From positions 1-32,802 of the forward strand of contig CAXBPY010000036.1 of assembly GCA_963977675.1 (NCBI GenBank): a stretch of 32,802 nucleotides of DNA. Reading direction: 5' to 3'. This DNA is from CAXBPY01 sp003455275 (GTDB taxonomy: Bacteria; Bacteroidota; Bacteroidia; Chitinophagales; UBA10324). Below are positions 16,615 to 24,640 of the stretch, one piece after another. How positions within the stretch are numbered: the first letter of the stretch is position 1; each line of letters opens with the position of its first letter. Made by a program: the position numbers and the translations under genes. The notes beneath the pieces were generated by a model. It was given only the letters and a program-made list of their open reading frames with translations. It made no database searches and had not been told where the DNA came from.

Positions 16615-18030
16615 ATGCTTTTCAATTCGTTTTCTTTCCTGTTATTTTTTCCTTTTGTTACGATTGTTTATTTCATTCTGCCATATCGTTACAGATGGAT
16701 TTGGCTGCTATTCGCCAGTTGTGGTTTTTATATCGCATTCATTCCGGTTTATATTTTAATTCTCGCGGTAACAATTAGTATAGATTATGGTGCAGCTATA
16801 TTGATGGAAAGCAGGGAGGGGCGTTCGAGAAAATTAATACTTATTCTCAGCCTTTGTTCCACTGCTCTCGTTCTTTTTATTTTTAAGTATCTCAATTTTT
16901 TTATATCATCCTTTTCAGTAATTGCCCAATGGTTTGGGTTATCTATTCCTGATCATGTATTTCATATTATTCTTCCAATCGGATTATCGTTTCACACTTT
17001 TCAAAGCATGGCATATGTGATAGAAGTGTATTGGAAAAAACAAAAAGCAGAAAAACATTTTGGCATTTATTCTTTGTATGTAATGTTCTATCCTCAGCTG
17101 GTAGCTGGTCCTATAGAGCGCCCTCAAAATTTACTTACACAATTTTATGAAGCACATGATTTCAACTACAAGCAGGCAACCGAAGGATTGAAACAAATGG
17201 CTTGGGGTTTTTTTAAAAAGCTGGTGATTGCTGACCGGTTGGCTCAATATGTCCATCTTGTTTATGATCAACCGGGTGCTTACAAAGGTTTTCCGGTTGT
17301 GGTAGCCACTGTATTTTTTGCTTACCAGATTTATTGCGACTTCAGCGGATACACTGATATTGCAATTGGAGCGGCGCGTGTAATGGGTTTCCGTTTGAAA
17401 AAAAATTTCAACCTTCCATATGGCACCGAAAGCGTGACTGAGTTTTGGAGAAGATGGCACATCTCTCTTTCCACATGGTTTCGCGACTACTTGTACATAC
17501 CACTTGGCGGCAGCCGGGTTTCAATTCGTAAAATATATTTCAACCTGGCAATTGTTTTCCTTATCAGCGGATTGTGGCATGGAGCCAACTGGACATTTAT
17601 TATCTGGGGCGCACTTCATGGAATCTATGTGATTGCAGAAAAAATTTTGAATTTAGATTCTGTATCGAAGAAAATTTCTATCGCCAAAAAAATATTCAGG
17701 CAGGCAATTACTTTTTCACTCATCTGTTTTGCCTGGATTTTTTTTCGCGCCGGGTCTGTTACTGATGCATTTCAGATTATTAGGTCTATGGTATCATTAG
17801 ATTTCCTTCATCCCTCAATCAATATCATCAGCACCGCATACCTGTACTTTTCCATTTCTGTAATTTTGATTCTTGAACTGGTGCAATGGAAAATGAAGAA
17901 TCAGGAGTTTTATTTTCTGATGGAAAATTATCCCCGGCCAGCGCGGTTGTTAGCCTATCATGCGCTTATAATTTCAATTCTTGTTTTCGGGGTTTTTAAT
18001 CAAACTCAATTTATTTATTTCCAATTCTGA
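16615..18030 (+). CDS. MBOAT family O-acyltransferase (AlgI-like)
   Basis: A 471-residue multi-pass membrane protein of the AlgI/DltB branch of membrane-bound O-acyltransferases. It opens with the typical MLFNSFSFLLFFPFVTIVYF helix and has about ten hydrophobic segments. The conserved cytoplasmic region reads TEFWRRWHISLSTWFRDYLY (His282), followed by IPLGGSR. The invariant catalytic histidine is His322 in SGLWHGANWTF. Such proteins move an acyl group, usually acetyl, across the inner membrane for transfer to an extracytoplasmic polysaccharide, normally with an SGNH-type partner. The next gene, which overlaps by one base (TGATG), fits that partner. The pair suggests the cluster's glycan is O-acylated in the periplasm. 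Confidence 0.93.
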   Translation: MLFNSFSFLLFFPFVTIVYFILPYRYRWIWLLFASCGFYIAFIPVYILILAVTISIDYGAAILMESREGRSRKLILILSLCSTALVLFIFKYLNFFISSFSVIAQWFGLSIPDHVFHIILPIGLSFHTFQSMAYVIEVYWKKQKAEKHFGIYSLYVMFYPQLVAGPIERPQNLLTQFYEAHDFNYKQATEGLKQMAWGFFKKLVIADRLAQYVHLVYDQPGAYKGFPVVVATVFFAYQIYCDFSGYTDIAIGAARVMGFRLKKNFNLPYGTESVTEFWRRWHISLSTWFRDYLYIPLGGSRVSIRKIYFNLAIVFLISGLWHGANWTFIIWGALHGIYVIAEKILNLDSVSKKISIAKKIFRQAITFSLICFAWIFFRAGSVTDAFQIIRSMVSLDFLHPSINIISTAYLYFSISVILILELVQWKMKNQEFYFLMENYPRPARLLAYHALIISILVFGVFNQTQFIYFQF

Positions 18031-19187
18031 TGAATCGCGATCTAAAAAAATTTATTCCACGAGTTATAAAATTTCTGCTGCCTTATTTTTTTGTTGCCGG
18101 TTTCACTGTTATTGCCTTTTATGAAAGCGGTGAGATTTTTTCGATTGAAAAAATATTGAACTCACAGATTGCAGAGAGAAAAAATTTGATTTACGGCCCT
18201 TCATATTCTAACATTCCACACTACTATAAATATGCTGCGGTTGAAAAAATTAATCCGTCTGTTCTTATTCTTGGCTCATCCAGAGTACTACAGTTTCGCA
18301 CTCATTTTTTTTACGATTCTATTCCTTTTTATACAGCAGGAGGAGTGTTTCGCCGCATCAATCAGCTGCGCGCATTTCTGGAATCATTGCCTGAAAACAA
18401 ATTGCCTCACACTATTATCATTGGAATTGATCCATGGTGGTTCTGTTCTAATTATGATAATCCGCGAATCAAAATGGATATGGATTACAAGAATTTTTTC
18501 TTTACTCAAAATTTTGAACCACTCAATCAGTGGCATCAATTTTATTCAGATTGGTGGAAGGGAAAAATCAGCTTCAGCAAAATTTTTTCATCACAGCCCG
18601 ATACCGGAACTCAATTCACTGGAATCAGTGGAATTATGAAGCAACAAGGTTTTAGAAAAGACGGAAGCCGTTCTTATGGAACCGATAAAGAAATTAAGAA
18701 ACAATTCACTTATAAAATTAATGGGGCGATTGATAGCATAAGAGCCGGAAATGGAATTATGGCATGGAGCAATTCAACTATCGCAATAAATAATGATGCA
18801 GTGAAAGAGCTAAGAATTCTACTTCGATTCTGCCGAAAACATAAAATCACAGTTACAGGATTTATTCCTCCGATTCATTCCTCCCTTCAATCAGCCATGA
18901 GAGCAGATGAAAGGCATTATCAGCACTTCTTTAATCTGATAAATGTTCTATATCCGGTTTTTCGTGATTACAGTTTTCATATTTATGATTTTACTTCAGT
19001 TTCATCTTTCGGAGGAAAAGATGCCGAAATGATTGATGGAGTTCATGGCAGTGAAAAAACCAGCCTGAAATTATACCTACAGCTTCTTCGAAAAGATATT
19101 TACCTGAATCAATATTCAGACTCAACCATTTTGAAAGAAATTTTGGTAAAGGATAAAAACAGCTATTCAGTTTTCGGGAACAATTAA
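18030..19187 (+). CDS. SGNH-like partner of the MBOAT acyltransferase
   Basis: A 385-residue protein with one N-terminal membrane helix (about residues 14-31), which places the rest in the periplasm. LILGSSRVLQF at 79-89 resembles the SGNH block I (Ser83 or Ser84 as nucleophile). MIDGVHGSEKTS near residues 334-345 gives the Asp336-x-x-His339 pair of block V. Similar proteins (AlgJ/AlgX, DltD, PatB types) take the acyl group from an MBOAT protein and attach it to the polysaccharide. I cannot assign it to one named family. Its start overlaps the MBOAT stop, so the two are almost certainly made together. It is the last gene of the plus-strand glycan cluster; a 139-base gap follows before recQ. 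Confidence 0.72.
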   Translation: MNRDLKKFIPRVIKFLLPYFFVAGFTVIAFYESGEIFSIEKILNSQIAERKNLIYGPSYSNIPHYYKYAAVEKINPSVLILGSSRVLQFRTHFFYDSIPFYTAGGVFRRINQLRAFLESLPENKLPHTIIIGIDPWWFCSNYDNPRIKMDMDYKNFFFTQNFEPLNQWHQFYSDWWKGKISFSKIFSSQPDTGTQFTGISGIMKQQGFRKDGSRSYGTDKEIKKQFTYKINGAIDSIRAGNGIMAWSNSTIAINNDAVKELRILLRFCRKHKITVTGFIPPIHSSLQSAMRADERHYQHFFNLINVLYPVFRDYSFHIYDFTSVSSFGGKDAEMIDGVHGSEKTSLKLYLQLLRKDIYLNQYSDSTILKEILVKDKNSYSVFGNN

Positions 19188-19281
19188 ACTAAATTCTCTT
19201 CCGGAAATGCACCGCTGATTTTATATCATTGCGTCCCCAAAAAATTTTTTCAAAGAAAATATTTTTCCATTTACTTTGAGC

Positions 19282-19301
19282 GGGGGGTAAACCAGGGGGG
19301 G
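19282..19301 (+). other. Two long G runs upstream of recQ
   Basis: Runs of six G (19282-19287) and seven G (19295-19301) are separated by TAAACCA. Long G runs stand out in this AT-rich sequence and are prone to slippage. They lie in the presumed recQ leader, outside any open frame with a good start codon, so an effect would be on transcription or mRNA structure. Confidence 0.6.
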
Positions 19302-19326
19302 ATTATTCATTCAAAGATTTATTGCA

Positions 19327-21525
19327 GTGGCAGAAAAGATAAATTTAGTAAAAGCAGTTAAGCAGCATTTTGGATTCAATGGATTCAAAGGCACACAGGA
19401 AAAAGTAATTGAATGCCTGATGGAAGGCCGCGACACATTTGTGATCATGCCTACAGGCGGAGGTAAATCTCTTTGCTACCAATTACCCGCGCTCTTGCTG
19501 CCCGGAACCGCAATTATTGTTTCGCCGCTTATTGCCTTGATGAAAAATCAGGTTGATCAAATCAGGAGTTATGGCGATAAGGATCATATTGCACACTTCC
19601 TGAATTCTTCGCTGAACAAAACACAGTCGAAGCAAGTGAAGAAAGACATAGTTGATGGAAAAACGAAAATGTTATATGTAGCTCCCGAAACATTAAGTAA
19701 GGAAGACAACATAAAATTCTTCAGCGAAATTGAAGTGTCATTTGTAGCGGTAGACGAAGCTCACTGTATTTCAGAGTGGGGACATGATTTTCGTCCGGAC
19801 TACCGGAAAATACGCAGCATGATCGAAAGCATTAATCACCGCATTCCAATTATTGCTTTGACAGCAACTGCAACCCCAAAAGTCCAAAGCGATATTGTAA
19901 AAACACTGGGGATGGAAAAACCCGGAATCTTTATTTCTTCATTCAATCGACCCAACCTTTATTATGAGGTAAGACCGAAAGGAAAGATGGATACTACTAT
20001 GAAAAGTATCATCAAATTTATTAAGGGACACGAAGGAAAATCTGGAATCATTTATTGCCTCAGCAGAAAAAGCACAGAAGAAATAGCACAAACACTACAA
20101 GTAAATGGAATCATTGCCGAAGCCTATCACGCAGGGCTCGAAGCAAAAGACCGAAGTGCAAGGCAAGATCGCTTTCTGAGCGAAGAAACTCATGTGATTG
20201 TGGCCACCATTGCATTTGGAATGGGTATCGATAAACCGGATGTAAGGTTCGTTATTCATTACAACATTCCGAAAAGCATTGAAAATTATTATCAGGAAAC
20301 CGGCAGGGCAGGCCGCGATGGAATGGAGGGAAACTGTATTGCTTATTATAACTACAACGATATACAAAAGCTCGAAAAATTCATGCGCGATAAAGGAAGT
20401 TCCGAACGCGAATTTGGCGGGCACTTATTAGTTGAAACCATGGCTTATGCTGAAACATCAGTTTGCCGGAGGAAATTTATTCTGCACTATTTTGGAGAAG
20501 AACTCACACAAAAAAATTGTGGTAACTGTGATAATTGCCTTCATCCGAAAGAGCAAATGGACGGAACACAGTTTATCAAACTCGTGATTGAAACTGTTAA
20601 GCAGGTCAAGGAGAGTTTCACCATTCCATACATTGTCAATATTCTATTAGGTGTAAAGAATCAGGAGATTGCAAACTACAACCATAACAAATTAAAAGTT
20701 TATGGAGCAGGAAAAGACAGGGATGATCATTTCTGGAACAGCATTATTCGTCAAGCTCTTATTCATAATTTTATCATAAAAGATATTGAGCGTTACGGCA
20801 TCATTATGCTTGGCGAAAAAGGAAAACAGTTTCTTAAAAAACCATCCAAAGTCATGATCTCGCTTAATCATGATTTTGAGGGGCTTGGAGATACTGACGA
20901 TGATTTTGGCGGAGGTGGGAGCGCCGGTGCTCTCGATCAAAAATTATTTGATATGTTAAAAGACCTTACCAGAAGAATTGGTAAGGAAAATAAATTGCCT
21001 CCCTATGTAATATTTCAGGAACCATCACTGGTAGATATGGCCACCCAATATCCAACCACTATTGATGAACTATCTAACATCAGCGGTGTAAGCAAAGCAA
21101 AAGCAGACCGCTATGGAAAGCCATTTGTTGAAATGATAGCGAAGTATGTAGAAGAAAATGATATTGATAAACCAATGGACTATGTGGTAAAATCCGTGGC
21201 GAACAAAAGCGCTATGAAGATTTACATTATTCAAAACATAGATAAAAAAATTCCGCTCGATACAATTGCAAGAGGCAAAGGACTAAATGTAGATGAGGTG
21301 CTCGATGAAATGGAAACCATTGTTCAATCCGGGACTAAACTCAATCTTAATTACTATGTAAATGATATGTTGCCCAGGGAGCAGCAGGAAGAGTTGTTTG
21401 ATTACTTCCGCGAAGCAGACTCAGATTCAGTAGAAGCCGCACTTGAAGAATTAGGAGACGATAATTTTTCTCGCAGGGAAGTCAAGATGATGCGACTGAA
21501 ATTTTTAAGTGACATGGGAATATAG
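19327..21525 (+). CDS. recQ: ATP-dependent DNA helicase RecQ
   Basis: A 732-residue 3'-5' DNA helicase of the RecQ family for recombination and fork repair. The helicase core shows MPTGGGKSLCYQLPA (41-55, Walker A), VDEAHCISEWGHDFRP (142-157, DEAH box and aromatic loop), ALTATATP, and GRAGRDG (motif VI). The zinc site has Cys380, Cys398, Cys401 and Cys404, followed by the RQC winged helix. A single HRDC domain lies at about 540-620 (motif TTIDELSNISGVSKAKADRYG). A further 100-residue helical tail contains a helix-turn-helix-like stretch, as in many Bacteroidota RecQ proteins. The start is GTG at 19327; no in-frame ATG exists between the preceding stop at 19288 and this codon. Confidence 0.95.
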   Translation: MAEKINLVKAVKQHFGFNGFKGTQEKVIECLMEGRDTFVIMPTGGGKSLCYQLPALLLPGTAIIVSPLIALMKNQVDQIRSYGDKDHIAHFLNSSLNKTQSKQVKKDIVDGKTKMLYVAPETLSKEDNIKFFSEIEVSFVAVDEAHCISEWGHDFRPDYRKIRSMIESINHRIPIIALTATATPKVQSDIVKTLGMEKPGIFISSFNRPNLYYEVRPKGKMDTTMKSIIKFIKGHEGKSGIIYCLSRKSTEEIAQTLQVNGIIAEAYHAGLEAKDRSARQDRFLSEETHVIVATIAFGMGIDKPDVRFVIHYNIPKSIENYYQETGRAGRDGMEGNCIAYYNYNDIQKLEKFMRDKGSSEREFGGHLLVETMAYAETSVCRRKFILHYFGEELTQKNCGNCDNCLHPKEQMDGTQFIKLVIETVKQVKESFTIPYIVNILLGVKNQEIANYNHNKLKVYGAGKDRDDHFWNSIIRQALIHNFIIKDIERYGIIMLGEKGKQFLKKPSKVMISLNHDFEGLGDTDDDFGGGGSAGALDQKLFDMLKDLTRRIGKENKLPPYVIFQEPSLVDMATQYPTTIDELSNISGVSKAKADRYGKPFVEMIAKYVEENDIDKPMDYVVKSVANKSAMKIYIIQNIDKKIPLDTIARGKGLNVDEVLDEMETIVQSGTKLNLNYYVNDMLPREQQEELFDYFREADSDSVEAALEELGDDNFSRREVKMMRLKFLSDMGI

Positions 21526-21557
21526 GATTGTAGATTGATGATTTTTGATTTCAGATT

Positions 21558-21621
21558 ATTTTAGAATTATTGATTTATTGAATTATCCGAAGTGCTACAC
21601 TGGAAATCATAATTCTAAAAT
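21558..21621. repeat. AT-rich inverted repeat between recQ and the atl gene
   Basis: ATTTTAGAATTATTGATTT (21558-21576) is nearly the reverse complement of AAATCATAATTCTAAAAT (21604-21621), with one extra base in the left arm. The 27-base spacer is unstructured by eye. It could form a long AT hairpin that ends recQ transcription. Further partial copies (TCTAAATTCTAAAATT, 21621-21636) surround it. Confidence 0.55.
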
Positions 21622-21644
21622 CTAAATTCTAAAATTGTATTTTC

Positions 21645-22028
21645 ATGCTTCCACCTTCGCTCAGAAAAAAAACCAAGAAGTTTGATAAGGAAAATTTTTT
21701 TGAAAAGGTTTTTTTCGTCGCAAAAAAAATTCCGCCGGGAAAGGTAACTTCTTATGGAGCCATTGCGGATTTTCTTGGAACAGGCATGAGTGCCAGAACA
21801 GTTGGCTGGGCCATGAATTCAAGCTCAATTGCAGTACCGCCGGTCCCAGCTCATCGTGTGCTTAATCGAAATGGATTGCTTAGCGGTAAAAATCATTTTG
21901 CCACATCCACGCATATGCAGGAACTGTTAGAATCCGAAGGAATAAAGGTCGAAAATGATTGTGTGGTAGATTTCCAAAAAATTTTCTGGAACCCGAGTTT
22001 AGAATTGAAGAAGCGAAAGAAAAAATAA
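21645..22028 (+). CDS. Alkyltransferase-like protein (ATL), MGMT family without active Cys
   Basis: A 127-residue protein with the DNA-binding domain of O6-alkylguanine-DNA alkyltransferases. It has IPPGKVTSYGAIADFLG (29-45), where Tyr37 should flip the base, and ARTVGWAMNSS (50-60), with Arg51 as the intercalating finger. The acceptor motif PCHRV is PAHRV here (68-72, Ala69), so it cannot take up an alkyl group. That is the mark of alkyltransferase-like proteins, which bind O6-alkylguanine lesions and pass them to nucleotide excision repair. The Ala form is known in Thermus; other ATLs have Trp. A Lys-rich tail ends the protein. A nucleotide excision repair gene, uvrC, lies about 5 kb away in the same window. 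Confidence 0.88.
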   Translation: MLPPSLRKKTKKFDKENFFEKVFFVAKKIPPGKVTSYGAIADFLGTGMSARTVGWAMNSSSIAVPPVPAHRVLNRNGLLSGKNHFATSTHMQELLESEGIKVENDCVVDFQKIFWNPSLELKKRKKK

Positions 22029-22030
22029 AT

Positions 22031-22056
22031 CTTCATTTGCAGTCTGAAAAATGAAG
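22031..22056 (+). terminator. Hairpin after the atl gene
   Basis: CTTCATTT (22031-22038) and AAATGAAG (22049-22056) are perfectly complementary across a ten-base loop, two bases after the atl stop codon. The following sequence is AT-rich, but there is no clean T run, so this is a modest candidate. Confidence 0.35.
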
Positions 22057-22089
22057 TTAGATTTATCTCAATAAAAAATTCTTTCTTAA

Positions 22090-22551
22090 ATGAAGCCGGT
22101 ATCTTTTATCCTTCTGAGTTGTATCTTGATTATTTGCCTCAGCAGTTGTCAGTATTATACAGTTTTAACACCTTCAATTACCTATGCACCCGATAGCAGT
22201 TCTCTATCTGCAACATTCAGCAACACAGCATATCGTCCTAACGATCGGGGCGGTGGGGCTTTATATAAATTTACTACAGAAATACCTGCGCGTTTTGGCC
22301 TTGGTGGAACTACTACTCATAAATTTAAGTTGCATGTTGAAAAACAAAGTAAGTATCGGGCAACAATGGAATTTAGCGTTTGGGAAAAAATGTGGAAAGT
22401 AGTTTTTGAAAGAGGCACACCAGTTTACGCTGATACTATTGTTCAGTTCACTGAACCGGTCACTCCTAATCACAATGTTCCATGCAGGGTTTTTCTTGCT
22501 GGAAATGCTGAAGCAATTGAGTTGCAGTCATGGGATGCCGAAATACATTAA
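22090..22551 (+). CDS. Small hypothetical lipoprotein
   Basis: A 153-residue protein with a lipoprotein signal: hydrophobic stretch at 4-17, then the lipobox LSSC with Cys20 as lipidation site. The mature part is short, rich in Thr and aromatic residues, and probably beta-structured (THKFKLHVEKQSKYRATMEF, then EKMWKVVFERGTPVY). No family is recognised. It lies between the ATL gene and the slipin gene with no operon overlap (61 and 54 bases), and probably sits on the periplasmic side of a membrane. Function unknown. Confidence 0.75.
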   Translation: MKPVSFILLSCILIICLSSCQYYTVLTPSITYAPDSSSLSATFSNTAYRPNDRGGGALYKFTTEIPARFGLGGTTTHKFKLHVEKQSKYRATMEFSVWEKMWKVVFERGTPVYADTIVQFTEPVTPNHNVPCRVFLAGNAEAIELQSWDAEIH

Positions 22552-22605
22552 TAAACTATTGAATCGTTTTTACATAATAGTTTCTAATAATTAATACTTG
22601 AAATC

Positions 22606-23367
22606 ATGGAACTGCTTCCTTTCCTCTTAATAATTTTAGTTATCATCATTTCAGGAATCCGCATTGCCCAGGAATACCAGCGGTCAGTTGTGTTTCGCCT
22701 GGGGCGCTTTCAGTCCGTAAAAGGCCCGGGCATATTCTGGATTATACCATTAATTGAGCGACAGCAAATGGTTGATATACGCACAAAAACTGTTGACCTG
22801 GAACAGCAGGAAACAATTACGAAAGATAGCGTGACCATTAAAGTGAATGCAGTATTGTGGTTCAGAATTGTAAATCCGGAAGGGGCAATTATCAAAGTTG
22901 CTGATTATAACAAAGCTGTATACCAGTTCTCTGTTTCTGCCCTTCGGAATATAATAGGACAACATACACTGGATGAAGTGTTAAGGGAACGGGAACAGAT
23001 AAATACCACACTTCAAAAAATTGTTGATGCTACCACTGAACCATGGGGTGTAAAAATTGAAATGGTAGAAATGAAGGATGTAGAAATTCCTGAAGGAATG
23101 CAGCGCGCAATGGCTCGCGAAGCAGAAGCTATTCGTGAAAAAAGAGCACGAATTGTAAAAGCGGAAGCTGAGCTTGATGCTTCAATTAAACTTACACAGG
23201 GAGCAAAAGAAATGGAAGGAAGCCCGATAGCGTTGGAGTTACGCAGAATGCAAATGCTTTCTGAAATTGGAATTGACAACAACACAACTACGATTGTGTT
23301 GGTTCCTTCGGATTTTACCAATGCCGCCAAGTCAATTGCCGATGCTGCTTCGAGAAAAAATAATTAA
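22606..23367 (+). CDS. Slipin, SPFH/stomatin-like membrane protein
   Basis: A 253-residue SPFH (band 7) protein. An N-terminal membrane hairpin segment (residues about 3-18) is followed by the typical QEYQRSVVFRLGRFQSVKGPGIFWIIPLIE (here residues 22-51). The SPFH core has the EQQETITKDSVTIKVNAV strand and SALRNIIGQHTLDEVL. An Ala/Glu-rich helix follows (AMAREAEAIREKRARIVKAEAELDA). Such proteins form large ring or cage oligomers in membrane microdomains. Many bacterial slipins are paired with an NfeD protein, but none is encoded next to it here. It converges with birA, with a single base between the two stop codons. Confidence 0.92.
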   Translation: MELLPFLLIILVIIISGIRIAQEYQRSVVFRLGRFQSVKGPGIFWIIPLIERQQMVDIRTKTVDLEQQETITKDSVTIKVNAVLWFRIVNPEGAIIKVADYNKAVYQFSVSALRNIIGQHTLDEVLREREQINTTLQKIVDATTEPWGVKIEMVEMKDVEIPEGMQRAMAREAEAIREKRARIVKAEAELDASIKLTQGAKEMEGSPIALELRRMQMLSEIGIDNNTTTIVLVPSDFTNAAKSIADAASRKNN

Positions 23368-23368
23368 G

Positions 23369-24130
23369 TTATAAATATTCGACTTCCTTAAAACCATAAG
23401 CAGTCCATCCTCCTTTGTATTCAAGCAAAAGTTTTCCTTCAGGATTAATCCCTACAATTTTTGCTTTTATTTTTCCTTCTGCTGTTTTGTAAGAATGTTC
23501 TTCCTCCAGTTGAAATAAAGTTTTCATATAGTCTTTTTGAAGGGTACTTAACTCATTCCGGCGTAATTGAAGATATCGGGCTTCAACATGTTCGCAGATT
23601 TTTTCTAACACCTTGCTTATATCAAAATCTTTTTTCTCAACTGATTTAAGCGAAACACCGCCTTTCACACCTTCTCCGAATTTTGTTTGATTCACATTCA
23701 TGCCGATTCCAATAACTGAACTCTGCAACCATTCGCCTGATACAACATTTTCGATCAGTATACCGCAGATTTTTTTTCCTTTCAGCAGCAGATCATTCGG
23801 CCACTTGATTTTTAAATCTCGTTTCGAGAATAAGGATATTGCATCATATACCCCAAGAGAAATAGCCTGATTAAGGTAGAACTGATTTTTTGCTTTGATA
23901 AAATGTGGTTTGTAAATAATGCTGAACAATAAATTCTTTCCTGATTCACTTTCCCAATTCGTTCCGGCATAACCGCGACCGCGGGTCTGATGTTTTGCTG
24001 TTACAATAGTTCCTTCGGTCACATTTCCTTGTTGCAGCAATAAAGATGCATACATGTTTGTGGATACAGTTTCATTTAATATGTGAAAAAACTTTCCGGT
24101 GAAAAGCGTATTGGAAAATGAGGCGGTCAA
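23369..24130 (-). CDS. birA: Biotin--[acetyl-CoA-carboxylase] ligase
   Basis: A 253-residue biotin protein ligase that makes biotinyl-AMP and attaches biotin to the carrier protein of acetyl-CoA carboxylase. Visible motifs are ETVSTNMYA (substrate loop), HQTRGRGYAGTNWESESGKN (the biotin/AMP binding loop, GRG-x-G form), KIKWPNDLLLKGKKICGIL with the catalytic Lys of KWPND, and VIGIGMNVNQ. There is no N-terminal winged helix, so it is a catalytic-only (group I) enzyme that does not act as a repressor. The start is taken as TTG at 24130, because the STN motif lies upstream of the first internal ATG. It is divergent from rsfS across 51 bases. Confidence 0.92.
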   Translation of the reverse strand: MTASFSNTLFTGKFFHILNETVSTNMYASLLLQQGNVTEGTIVTAKHQTRGRGYAGTNWESESGKNLLFSIIYKPHFIKAKNQFYLNQAISLGVYDAISLFSKRDLKIKWPNDLLLKGKKICGILIENVVSGEWLQSSVIGIGMNVNQTKFGEGVKGGVSLKSVEKKDFDISKVLEKICEHVEARYLQLRRNELSTLQKDYMKTLFQLEEEHSYKTAEGKIKAKIVGINPEGKLLLEYKGGWTAYGFKEVEYL

Positions 24131-24141
24131 ACTGAAAAGAT

Positions 24142-24149
24142 TACTTTTG
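24142..24149 (+). promoter_or_regulatory. Consensus -7 element for rsfS (and perhaps ftsH)
   Basis: TACTTTTG is a full match to TAnnTTTG, 32 bases before the rsfS start at 24182 in the birA-rsfS divergent gap. No clear -33 TTTG is seen at the usual distance. Confidence 0.38.
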
Positions 24150-24181
24150 TTTCAAACCAAAAATAAAATCTCAAACTAATT

Positions 24182-24604
24182 TTGAAAGTAGCTGCCAAAA
24201 AGAAAACCGCAACCAAAACGGCCAGGAAAAAATCTTCTACCACAAAAAAGAAAAAAGTATCTCTATCGTTATTAGATGTAATTGTAAAAAGCATCAGTGA
24301 CAAAAAAGGTGAAAACATAACCTCCATTGACTTAACAAAAATTCCGGATACGGCAACGAGCCATTTTGTAATTTGTGATGCCAGTTCAGGCACGCAGGTG
24401 AAAGCCATAGCAGACAGTGTGGTTGAGCAATCCAGAATTACACTAAACGAAAGGCCGTGGCATGTGGAAGGAATTCAGCAGCTCGATTGGGTGTTGATTG
24501 ATTTTGTAAATGTGGTGGTACATGTATTCAGAAGGCAGGCAAGAGAATTTTATCAGCTCGAGGATTTGTGGAATGATGGAATAGTTACAAGGCATGATGA
24601 TTAA
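24182..24604 (+). CDS. rsfS: Ribosome silencing factor RsfS (YbeB/Iojap)
   Basis: A 140-residue protein that binds ribosomal protein uL14 and blocks joining of the ribosomal subunits when nutrients are short. The Iojap domain covers about residues 28-138, with SHFVICDASSGTQVKAIADSV, the strand LDWVLIDFVNVVVHVF and the REFYQLEDLWNDG end. All are family hallmarks. Before it is a 26-residue tail that is almost only Lys, Ala, Thr and Ser (AAKKKTATKTARKKSSTTKKKK), longer than usual; it may aid rRNA contact. The start is TTG at 24182, the only usable start before the domain. ftsH follows after 36 bases, an arrangement I believe is common in Bacteroidota. Confidence 0.93.
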   Translation: MKVAAKKKTATKTARKKSSTTKKKKVSLSLLDVIVKSISDKKGENITSIDLTKIPDTATSHFVICDASSGTQVKAIADSVVEQSRITLNERPWHVEGIQQLDWVLIDFVNVVVHVFRRQAREFYQLEDLWNDGIVTRHDD

Positions 24605-24640
24605 TAATTTATTGGAATAATTTTTTTAAGCAATTACAAT

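Noticed and set aside
21645..22028. Active O6-methylguanine-DNA methyltransferase
   Set aside because: The acceptor Cys of PCHRV is Ala, so it cannot accept methyl groups.
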